This document shows positions 1 to 6,323 of a DNA stretch of 7,008 nucleotides, in pieces. Below the pieces are notes generated by a model that searched no databases, was not told the origin of the DNA, and saw only the letters and a program-made list of their open reading frames with translations. The stretch is from Promethearchaeota archaeon (GTDB lineage: Archaea > Asgardarchaeota > Lokiarchaeia > Sigyniarchaeales > Promethearchaeaceae). The stretch's first letter is position 1; each line of letters opens with the position of its first letter. The stretch lies in contig WJKO01000475.1 of NCBI GenBank assembly GCA_014729055.1, positions 1 to 7,008 on the forward strand. The letters are read 5' to 3'. A program made the translations under genes and the position numbers.

Positions 1-992
1 AAATCATGCACATCACAAAATCCCCCGAAAGCAGCTATGGTTTCATATTCTGGACCTTCCAAAGAACATTGATATGGATCCTCAACAATTTCCACGTATT
101 TTCCACAAGTGAAAGAACAATTCCAACATCCCACGCGTTTCTTCAATACAGTTTCAATGATGGTCTCTGCATTGAAATTTCTATAATATTTCGAATATCC
201 TGCCGAAAAATATCGCGTTGGAAAACAACCCAGTTTATTCGTCCAATCTACTATGATGGGAGTACCGTATTTCCTATAGACTCCCTCTTTTCCATAAAGT
301 TCAGGATGTTGTTTCATTTTTTTATACATTTTTCTGACAACTTGCTTGAACTCAAGTTTTTTATTTAATAAAGGACGCTTTTTACCTTCAAAGACTATTG
401 CTTTTAATTTTTTAGACCCCATGACCGCTCCGGGACCACACCTACCCGCTGAATGATATAGATTATTCTGAATATTTGCTATTTTTACTAAATTCTCCCC
501 AGCAGGACCAATACAAAGAATGTCTAAGAATTTTTTATCGTTACTTGTAAGTTTATGATAGGTGCTATGGGTATCTTTACCCCACAATGATTTGGCGTCT
601 CTAAACTCTACACCTTTTTCAGATATATAAAGATAGGTAGGAGATGACATTTGACCCGATATAATTACCATAAAGTAGCCAGCCCCTCGCATCCGTTGTA
701 CTGCACCACCGCCAGAATAACTTTCAGCGAAGGTTCCGGTTAAAGGACTCTTATATAAAATACCATAGCGATTACCTGTCGTAAAATTGGTTGCTGTAAC
801 AGGACCTGCAACAAATATTAATTTATTATCTGGTCCTAAAGGGTCAATTCTGGGCTTTAATTCATCAAGTAAATATTTCGAACCTAATCCTTTCCCACCA
901 ATGTATTGAGATAGGTATTGGTCTGGAATTTCTTCGGTTGAAAAGGTTTTTGATGATAAATCTATCCTAAGTAAAATTCTATCTGAATTCAA
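1..992 (-). CDS. Aldehyde:ferredoxin oxidoreductase (AOR family), 3' end missing
   Basis: Reading the minus strand from a TTG at 992 gives 330 residues open to the window edge, just over half of a usual ~600-residue AOR. These cytoplasmic enzymes oxidise aldehydes to carboxylic acids, reduce ferredoxin, and carry a tungsto- or molybdo-bispterin and one [4Fe-4S] cluster. Visible family marks are ILLRIDLSSKTFSTEE (6-21), IGGKGLG (31-37), GNRYG then KSPLTGTFAESYSGGG (73-96), IGPAGENLVKIANIQ (161-175), SAGRCGPGAVMGSKKLKAI (181-199), and the cluster ligands C289-x2-C292-x3-C296, followed by EGPEYETIAAFG (312-323). The cysteine positions nearly match those of the Pyrococcus furiosus enzyme (288, 291, 295). 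The fourth ligand and the C-terminal domain lie beyond the window. The substrate cannot be read from sequence. The start is uncertain: TTG 992 is the only common in-frame start after an in-frame TGA at 1001-999, while an ATG at 1002 is out of frame. It is divergent from the TauE/SafE gene. Confidence 0.95.
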   Translation of the reverse strand, partial: MNSDRILLRIDLSSKTFSTEEIPDQYLSQYIGGKGLGSKYLLDELKPRIDPLGPDNKLIFVAGPVTATNFTTGNRYGILYKSPLTGTFAESYSGGGAVQRMRGAGYFMVIISGQMSSPTYLYISEKGVEFRDAKSLWGKDTHSTYHKLTSNDKKFLDILCIGPAGENLVKIANIQNNLYHSAGRCGPGAVMGSKKLKAIVFEGKKRPLLNKKLEFKQVVRKMYKKMKQHPELYGKEGVYRKYGTPIIVDWTNKLGCFPTRYFSAGYSKYYRNFNAETIIETVLKKRVGCWNCSFTCGKYVEIVEDPYQCSLEGPEYETIAAFGGFCDVHD

Positions 993-1058
993 ATTTATTC
1001 ATGAAATTATATAATTGAAAGTTATAAAACTTTAATATTAGTCTAAATAATTCCTCGT
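993..1058. promoter_or_regulatory. Divergent promoter region with two dyads
   Basis: These 66 bases separate the two divergent starts. They hold a perfect 12-base palindrome AATTATATAATT at 1005-1016. Two bases later comes a perfect inverted repeat, AAAGTT-ataa-AACTTT, at 1018-1033. On the plus strand TTTAATATT (1031-1039) lies about 24 bases before the ATG at 1059, where an archaeal TATA box would sit for a leaderless mRNA. On the minus strand GTTTTATAA (1022-1030 complement) lies about 24 bases before the ATG at 1002 and 34 before the TTG at 992. The dyads overlap both putative TATA boxes and could be regulator sites. In DNA this A+T-rich such palindromes also arise by chance, so this call rests on position. 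Confidence 0.4.
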
Positions 1059-1907
1059 ATGTTCGAGTGGAATCTCCTTGTATTGATTATAATAATTGCC
1101 GTAGGTATAGGTTTATTAGCGGCATTATTTGGAATTGGAGGAGGATTTTTGCTTGTTCCTACAATGATATTGATTGTTGAATTAGACACACATTTAACCG
1201 TTGGCACGAGCTCTTTCGTAATAATCTTTATGGCTTTATCGTCATCAATTGCGTATGCAAGGCAGAAGCGAATCGACTATAAAACAACTATGATATTGAT
1301 GATAGCTTCATTGATTGGTTCAGTTATAGGTGCATGGGCGACAGAACTAGTTTCTGGACAATTTATTTTGGTCTCCTTCGGTATTGTTGAGGCACTTTTA
1401 GCCACAATTCTCGCCGTAAAAAAAACACCTAGCGAATTGGAAAACATAACCAACATAACTAAAAATGAAGGAAAATGGTATATACTTCAAAGACATCATA
1501 TAGATTCTGAAGAAACTGAATATAATTACTCTGCAAATATACTTCTGGCATTTCCCTTCGCTTTTTTAGCTGGATTCCTATCAAGCTTGTTGGGCATAGG
1601 AGGAGGAACATTATATATCCAAATTTTTGTTTTTATTTGTGGTATGTCGATTCACATGGCTATTGCATCATCGATATTCACGATTCTATTTTCATCAATC
1701 GCATCAGCAGTCACCTTCATTACGATGGAACAAGTACAATTCACTGTTGGCATTATTTACGCTATTGGCGTTGTTTTTGGTGCCCAATTGGGGGCCTATA
1801 TCAGTAAGAAAATAGAAGCTAAGAAATTAAAAAAACTTGCGGCAATAATGATTATAATTATCGCGATAAGGATGATCGTTTTTGCCTTGATAGAAAATCC
1901 AGTATGA
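1059..1907 (+). CDS. TauE/SafE-family membrane anion exporter
   Basis: This 282-residue integral membrane protein belongs to the TauE/SafE (formerly DUF81) family, whose characterised members export sulfite, sulfoacetate or other small anions. It shows the family's internal duplication: FGIGGGFLLVP at 24-34 is echoed by LGIGGGTLYIQ at 178-188, each on an N-terminal helix of a half. Hydrophobic segments fall near 5-23, 28-40, 48-66, 76-96, 102-120, then 160-178, 186-205, 206-222, 228-248 and 260-277. A charged loop at about 121-158 links the halves. The length is usual for the family and the copy is intact. The ATG has no Shine-Dalgarno motif upstream but has a TATA-like box about 24 bases before it. 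The divergent AOR gene, 66 bases away, hints that the cargo could be an acid or oxyanion linked to aldehyde oxidation. The transported anion cannot be told from sequence. Confidence 0.93.
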   Translation: MFEWNLLVLIIIIAVGIGLLAALFGIGGGFLLVPTMILIVELDTHLTVGTSSFVIIFMALSSSIAYARQKRIDYKTTMILMIASLIGSVIGAWATELVSGQFILVSFGIVEALLATILAVKKTPSELENITNITKNEGKWYILQRHHIDSEETEYNYSANILLAFPFAFLAGFLSSLLGIGGGTLYIQIFVFICGMSIHMAIASSIFTILFSSIASAVTFITMEQVQFTVGIIYAIGVVFGAQLGAYISKKIEAKKLKKLAAIMIIIIAIRMIVFALIENPV

Positions 1908-1978
1908 ATTTAATGCCATTGAACTCAATATAAGTGCAGACTTTGGTTCATTATTTAAAGATAAAGAAAATATGAAAA

Positions 1979-1984
1979 TTTTTT
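1979..1984 (+). terminator. Candidate U-run terminator after the TauE/SafE gene
   Basis: A run of six T lies 72 bases past the stop of the TauE/SafE gene, with no stable hairpin before it. Archaeal RNA polymerase can stop at bare U-runs, so this is a plausible but weak site. The rest of 1908-2066 holds no gene, RNA or repeat that I can see. Confidence 0.25.
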
Positions 1985-2030
1985 AACAAACTAATGTTTT
2001 ACAACTTAAGTTTAGGAATGCAAAAAACAA

Positions 2031-2050
2031 GGAAAAAATAATAAAATAAT
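2031..2050 (+). promoter_or_regulatory. Candidate archaeal promoter (BRE/TATA-like) for glmS
   Basis: A purine-rich GGAAAAAA stretch runs into AATAATAAAATAAT, centred about 23 bases before the glmS ATG at 2067. This resembles a BRE-plus-TATA arrangement giving a leaderless or very short leader. An AAGG at 2053-2056, ten bases before the ATG, is the only Shine-Dalgarno-like string near any start in the window. The support is positional only. Confidence 0.3.
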
Positions 2051-2066
2051 TCAAGGCTTGAATTAC

Positions 2067-3920
2067 ATGTGTGGCATATTTGGATTAATTACAAAAAAAA
2101 AGGACGTCCCTGTTGCGAAACTAATTCGGGAAGGCCTGCAACGACTTGAATATAGAGGTTATGACAGTGCGGGAATAGCACTAGTTCATGATGGTAAAAT
2201 AGAATGTCGTAAAGATTCTGGAAGAATTGCAGATATTAATAAGGATGGCTGGTTTGACTCAATGGAAGGAAGCTTTGGGGTCGGGCATACCCGATGGGCG
2301 ACTCATGGGCCACCCGTTGCTAAAAATTCCCATCCCCATCTTGATTGCAAAGAAAAGATAGCAGTAGTTCATAATGGAATTTTAGAAAATTTCCAGCAAT
2401 TGAGAAAAGAACTATCCGAGCGAGGACACGAGTTTAAATCCGATACTGATACCGAAGTGTTTCCCCATCTAATCGAAGAATATATTGAAAAGGGCATGGA
2501 TTTAAAAAAAGCCGTAATAGAAACCGTAAAACAATGTAAAGGTGCATATGGTATTGTGGTTTGTCATGCGGATACCCCCGATTATATGCTTGTTGCAAGG
2601 AAAGAGTCGCCATTGACGATTGGTATAACCCCGGGCGAGACTACTTATTGCGCATCAGACATTCCCGCTTTTCTACCTCTCACTAAGACAGCTTATATAC
2701 TGGATGACGATGAAATCGCAGTATTATATCCGGGTCAAGTCGAAATATTTGATATAGAGACCAATCAAAAAAGACATCGTGATCCCATGACCGTACAATG
2801 GTCAATGGATGCAGCAGCTAAAACTTTGGATGGAAAAGAATACAAATGGTTTATGCATAAAGAACTGCATGAAGTGCCCCGAAAGATAAGAGAACAGTTT
2901 AAAATGCCTCAAAGTGATATAGATGCATTTGCTAAAACAATAATGGATGCTGACCAAGTATTCATCACAGCCGCTGGAACTGCTTATTACGCATGTTTAG
3001 CAGGCAAATTTCAGATAACTCGATTTGGAGGTCCGTATATTCAATCTATTCTTTGCTCTGAATTTAAAGACCATCTACCTGAGATACCGCCAAATTCGGT
3101 CGTAATGGCTGTGAGTCAATCAGGAGAGACAGCAGATACTATAGAAGCGGTTAGATATGCCCGTGAAAATTACGGCGCCAAGGTGTGTTCTGTGGTAAAT
3201 GTTGTCGGTTCTTCATTAACTCGCTATTCTGACCATGTTATTATAACTACGGCAGGACCAGAAATTGCTGTTGCCAGCCAGAAAGCATACTGCTGTCAAG
3301 TTTCCGCACTCTCTATGGTTGCACTTCGTATTGCTGAATTGAAGGGCGAAATGGAAAAAGACGAAGTAAAAAAATACCATGAAGCATTAATTGAAACTGG
3401 GAACGTATGCGATGAAATCCTAAAAAAGGAAGATAATATAAAGAGTATAGCTAAAGCAGTATCCGAGAAGACTAATTTCTATTATCTTGCACGAGGTGCT
3501 TCGATGGCAGCAGCTCTAGAAGGAGCATTGAAAATAAAAGAAATCAACCCGAAAGCACATGCAGAAGGTTATGCGGCAGGAGAAAGTAAACATGGACCTA
3601 TCGCATTAATACGAGACGGATTTCCTGTCGTCTTCGTAGCACCACCAGACGAAACATATGATAGACTGATCGGAAATGTTATGGAGATGAAAGCACGGGG
3701 AGGACTAATTATTTCGGTTGTTGCGGATTTTGATGAAAAAATTTCCGAGTTATCTGATTATACAATCGAAGTTCCGATTAAGAATAATAAATACGCAATC
3801 ACAATGTCCGCTGTTCCATTTGCATATACATTGCAGATATTGGCGTACCATGCAGCCGAGATTAATGGATTTGATGTAGATAAACCGACGAATCTGGCAA
3901 AATCCGTAACCGTTAAATAG
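2067..3920 (+). CDS. glmS: Glutamine--fructose-6-phosphate aminotransferase (isomerizing)
   Basis: This cytosolic enzyme makes glucosamine-6-phosphate from fructose-6-phosphate using ammonia from glutamine, the first step toward UDP-GlcNAc and glycans. It is 617 residues and full length. The start is ATG 2067, not the in-frame TTG at 2058, because the nucleophile Cys2 must follow Met1 (MCGIFG) to become N-terminal. The class II amidotransferase domain (about 2-225) shows HTRWATHG (74-81), HNGILEN (102-108) and SDTDTE (125-130). The first SIS domain (about 290-425) has GTAYYA (304-309), SQSGETADT (350-358) and VASQKAY (402-408). The second (about 455-600) has ALEGALKIKEI (483-493), HAEGYAAGESKHGP (498-511), with E492 and H509 matching E. 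coli Glu488 and His504. The tail DKPTNLAKSVTVK carries the substrate lysine. Oddities are A303-G-T-A306 for the usual CGTS, Q405 for the usual Thr, and one extra residue between E492 and H498. No glmS ribozyme precedes it. An acyltransferase-like gene follows. Confidence 0.97.
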   Translation: MCGIFGLITKKKDVPVAKLIREGLQRLEYRGYDSAGIALVHDGKIECRKDSGRIADINKDGWFDSMEGSFGVGHTRWATHGPPVAKNSHPHLDCKEKIAVVHNGILENFQQLRKELSERGHEFKSDTDTEVFPHLIEEYIEKGMDLKKAVIETVKQCKGAYGIVVCHADTPDYMLVARKESPLTIGITPGETTYCASDIPAFLPLTKTAYILDDDEIAVLYPGQVEIFDIETNQKRHRDPMTVQWSMDAAAKTLDGKEYKWFMHKELHEVPRKIREQFKMPQSDIDAFAKTIMDADQVFITAAGTAYYACLAGKFQITRFGGPYIQSILCSEFKDHLPEIPPNSVVMAVSQSGETADTIEAVRYARENYGAKVCSVVNVVGSSLTRYSDHVIITTAGPEIAVASQKAYCCQVSALSMVALRIAELKGEMEKDEVKKYHEALIETGNVCDEILKKEDNIKSIAKAVSEKTNFYYLARGASMAAALEGALKIKEINPKAHAEGYAAGESKHGPIALIRDGFPVVFVAPPDETYDRLIGNVMEMKARGGLIISVVADFDEKISELSDYTIEVPIKNNKYAITMSAVPFAYTLQILAYHAAEINGFDVDKPTNLAKSVTVK

Positions 3921-3980
3921 CCTCAAATAAGTAATCGATTTACATTTCTTCTCCTTTTCCTTATTTCTCATTGTATTCTG

Positions 3981-3987
3981 TTTTTTT
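3981..3987 (+). terminator. U-run terminator after glmS
   Basis: A run of seven T starts 61 bases after the glmS stop. It follows a pyrimidine-rich tract (about 3944-3980, with TTCTTCTCC and CCTTATTTCTC) and has no hairpin before it. This is the form expected of intrinsic termination in archaea. It suggests that the next gene is at least partly transcribed from its own promoter. Confidence 0.45.
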
Positions 3988-4010
3988 GTGGTTGTGCGAT
4001 TACAAAACAC

Positions 4011-4026
4011 ATTAAAACTTTAAAAT
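4011..4026 (+). promoter_or_regulatory. Candidate TATA box for the membrane acyltransferase gene
   Basis: Two overlapping T/A boxes, ATTAAAAC (4011-4018) and CTTTAAAAT (4018-4026), lie about 22 and 15 bases before the ATG at 4037. They come straight after the glmS U-run. The first fits the spacing seen upstream of the neighbouring genes. There is no Shine-Dalgarno motif. The surrounding DNA is very A+T-rich, so confidence is low. Confidence 0.3.
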
Positions 4027-4036
4027 TAATTAAGAA

Positions 4037-5341
4037 ATGGATTTGATTTTGTTGAAAAGATTAGTATATCTTGATATAATAAGAGGATTTATGATGTTCT
4101 TTCTAATCGTGAATCATGCGCTCCTCTTCTGCTTATTTGATGGGGTTTCTGATTCAGATTTTTTCTTCTCACAAAATCCAATCATAACAGTAGCGATTTT
4201 TCCGTTCGCAATAATTTCCACGTGGGCGGTTATATTCGGTTTAGTGAGCGGTACTGCAAACGCATATAATCTATATCTTCAAATTGATAAACATAAGAAG
4301 AATCTGGGAACTCGAATCAAACATTCCTCATATAACGGAATCTATATGCTTATCTTTCATTTTATCTTTTTGACATTCTTCACTCATCGAATTGATGATG
4401 GAACTGGCATCCCTAAAGTATCATTAATTACAGGATCTATTATTAATGGGGAACTTTTTATCCCAGATTTAATGATTAATCTTTTTTCTGACGCTTTATT
4501 TTATATCTCTTTTAGTAATCTAATCGTAAATGCACTTCTCTACATCCTTTGGAGAAAGGAAGGGTTCAAAAAATCAAAACGAAATTTTATCATCTTAATT
4601 GGAACTGTGGTATTTTGGCTTATTCTCACGCCCGTTCTCAGGCATACATTATATCCCATATATATTCAACAAGCAAACAATCGAAACTTCTTCAAAGCTT
4701 TGTTCTTAGCTTGGTTAGTGGGGCCTCGTCATTCAATTTTTCCTTTTGTAGCTTTTGCTATTATCGGGGCTATTTTTGGAATTGCTCAAGCAAGAAATGT
4801 AGAAATCTTCAAAATAAAGAAGTATAGTTACTCATTCAGCTTTATCTGCTTCATTATTAGCTTGATATATTTTCAACGTGATGGATTTCCAGATTTTGGT
4901 GCGCCTTTACTAGAACCTTCAATTTATATGCTAAATGCAAGTCTGCTCATCTTGATTAGCGCAGTTCTGATTGATAAAGTGGACAATAATAAACCAAAAA
5001 CTCAAAAGAAAATTGCACAAAAAACAGTTGTACTTAGGCGTACTAGTATAGCATCTTTTACAATCTATGTTCTCGAAGCACCAATTGCTGCATCTCTCGC
5101 AAAAATTTTTAATTTTTTATTTGGTGGAGATTTAGCAAACAGTGCTCTGGCGATCGGTTTATATTTTTTAAGTCTGTGGTTAATTTGGCATTTAATTTTA
5201 AGAAATTGGTCAAATTACAACTTCAAATACGGATGTGAGTGGTTAAACATACAAATTATGACCAAACTACGCGGAAGAAAATCTATGAAATTAAATATTA
5301 AGGAAATACTTTATAATCCGTTTAATCTAACAAAATCTTGA
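4037..5341 (+). CDS. Polytopic membrane acyltransferase-like protein (HGSNAT/DUF1624/DUF418 group)
   Basis: This 434-residue protein has about ten membrane helices (near 14-34, 48-72, 98-116, 145-170, 183-203, 218-248, 264-280, 296-313, 335-360 and 367-389). The N-terminus KRLVYLDIIRGFMMFFLIVNH (R8, D13, R16, N26, H27) is the first-helix signature of HGSNAT, DUF1624, DUF418/YeiB and related membrane acyltransferases. Other matches are FGLVSGTANAY (67-77), a basic segment before helix 3, GPRHSIFPF (229-237) before a glycine-rich helix, and a DUF418-like end, W391...FKYGCEWL (396-403). Known relatives such as HGSNAT acetylate terminal glucosamine across a membrane; YeiB function is poorly defined. 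Placement after glmS makes an amino-sugar or glycan substrate reasonable but unproven. The basic tail at 404-434 looks cytoplasmic. The helix count and substrate are inferred; it could also be a non-catalytic relative. Confidence 0.7.
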   Translation: MDLILLKRLVYLDIIRGFMMFFLIVNHALLFCLFDGVSDSDFFFSQNPIITVAIFPFAIISTWAVIFGLVSGTANAYNLYLQIDKHKKNLGTRIKHSSYNGIYMLIFHFIFLTFFTHRIDDGTGIPKVSLITGSIINGELFIPDLMINLFSDALFYISFSNLIVNALLYILWRKEGFKKSKRNFIILIGTVVFWLILTPVLRHTLYPIYIQQANNRNFFKALFLAWLVGPRHSIFPFVAFAIIGAIFGIAQARNVEIFKIKKYSYSFSFICFIISLIYFQRDGFPDFGAPLLEPSIYMLNASLLILISAVLIDKVDNNKPKTQKKIAQKTVVLRRTSIASFTIYVLEAPIAASLAKIFNFLFGGDLANSALAIGLYFLSLWLIWHLILRNWSNYNFKYGCEWLNIQIMTKLRGRKSMKLNIKEILYNPFNLTKS

Positions 5342-5389
5342 GCGCTCGTGTTTCTAAAAACAATTTCTATAATTAAAGATCAATAATCT

Positions 5390-5398
5390 CTTAAATCT
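5390..5398 (+). promoter_or_regulatory. Candidate TATA box for the YprB-like gene
   Basis: CTTAAATCT is centred about 24 bases before the ATG at 5418, and no Shine-Dalgarno motif sits before that ATG. This matches the arrangement before the gene at 1059. The rest of the 76-base gap (5342-5417) shows only a GAGCGCTC palindrome overlapping the preceding stop codon. Confidence 0.3.
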
Positions 5399-5417
5399 AA
5401 AAACTCGAATGATATAA

Positions 5418-6323
5418 ATGAATACGAATGATTTACTCGACTGGGGAAATCCAGATAATCGGATCGAAGATATTATAAAAAATAGTGCAATCACATCATG
5501 TTTTTCATTTGTTAAGGGAATTGGTGCGGTTTCTGAACGCAGAATTCATGGATCAGGTATTAAAAATTGGGATCTTTTTTCAAAATATCAAGAAAAGGCG
5601 GTACTGAAATTAAAAAAATGGAAAATGATCAAGAAACACATTCCAATCGTTAAAAAAGCGCTTGAAACGAAAAATGTGCCACAAATTCGAAAACTCATTC
5701 CAAATAACCAACACTGGCGAATGATTCCGAATTTTATCAATGATATTGCATATTTAGATATAGAAACTACTGGATTATCATATTATAGACATAAAATAAC
5801 GACGATTGGTGTGTTTGACGGAACTAAGGTTCATACGTTTGTTAGAGGGGATAATTTAGACGAATTCCCACAATTTATCAAGAATTTTAAAGCAATTGCT
5901 AGCTACAATGGAAAACAATTTGATGTTCCCTTCATCGAAAACGAAATGCGATTTAGAATGGATCATATTCATTTCGATTTACGATTTCTTTTACAAAGAG
6001 TGGGATTGAAAGGTGGTCTGAAAAAGATTGAACAAAAATTGGGAATTAGTCGTCCTGAGAGCGCAGGGTTGGATGGATTTGCCGCCGTTGTTTTATGGAA
6101 AAAATACAAAAAGACAAAAGATAAGAAATATCTGGAAACTTTGCTAGCATATAATGCCGAAGATGTGATCAATTTAGAGATCCTATTATACCAAGCCTAC
6201 AATAAGAACCTTAAAAAAGAGCAACTTGAACATCCTATGTTCTATTTTAAGCCGAAGAATGTAGAAAATCCTTATAACGCTGATAGAACTGTCGTTTATG
6301 AAGTATCACGTAGTTTCGGATAG
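5418..6323 (+). CDS. YprB-like DEDDy exonuclease-family protein (RNase_H_2)
   Basis: This 301-residue soluble protein has an RNase H-like 3'-5' exonuclease domain at about 108-262. Exo I is YLDIETTGL (D114, E116), followed by ITTIGVFDGTKVHTF (127-141). Exo II is ASYNGKQFDVPF (161-172, D169). D187 lies in HFDLRF. Exo III is Y245-NAE-D249, so all four acidic residues and the tyrosine of the DEDDy class are present and two-metal catalysis is likely. At 29-54, FSFVKGIGAVSERRIHGSGI followed by NWDLF is the helix-hairpin-helix-like motif common in archaeal members and probably contacts nucleic acid. A lysine-rich stretch (59-92) joins the two parts. Family members are annotated as predicted exonucleases; the substrate (DNA or RNA) and physiological role are not established. 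The ATG at 5418 keeps the N-terminal motif intact. The 3' end overlaps the convergent DUF429 gene by 28 bases. Confidence 0.88.
   Translation: MNTNDLLDWGNPDNRIEDIIKNSAITSCFSFVKGIGAVSERRIHGSGIKNWDLFSKYQEKAVLKLKKWKMIKKHIPIVKKALETKNVPQIRKLIPNNQHWRMIPNFINDIAYLDIETTGLSYYRHKITTIGVFDGTKVHTFVRGDNLDEFPQFIKNFKAIASYNGKQFDVPFIENEMRFRMDHIHFDLRFLLQRVGLKGGLKKIEQKLGISRPESAGLDGFAAVVLWKKYKKTKDKKYLETLLAYNAEDVINLEILLYQAYNKNLKKEQLEHPMFYFKPKNVENPYNADRTVVYEVSRSFG

Noticed and set aside
6..368. Plus-strand open frame of 120 codons
   Set aside because: It is antisense to the AOR gene; the translation has no family resemblance, while the minus strand carries clear AOR motifs, including the cluster cysteines.
2058..2066. 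TTG at 2058 as the glmS start (adds Leu/Met-Asn-Tyr)
   Set aside because: Three extra residues would bury the catalytic cysteine, which must be N-terminal; the ATG at 2067 gives the canonical MCGIFG.
1908..2066. glmS ribozyme or another riboswitch upstream of glmS
   Set aside because: The gap is A+T-rich with no paired, G/C-containing core, and only about 20 bases appear to lie between the putative promoter and the ATG.
3750..4010. Minus-strand open frame of 86 codons at the glmS 3' end
   Set aside because: It mostly mirrors glmS codons plus a low-complexity pyrimidine tract; there is no recognisable domain.
4549..4827. Second-frame open reading inside the membrane acyltransferase gene
   Set aside because: It overlaps conserved hydrophobic helices of the real gene and gives a Ser/Cys-rich translation typical of frame shadows.
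5340..5347. GAGCGCTC palindrome at the stop of the acyltransferase gene as a terminator or operator
   Set aside because: Eight bases with no loop cannot form a useful hairpin, no T-run follows, and there is no second copy nearby.
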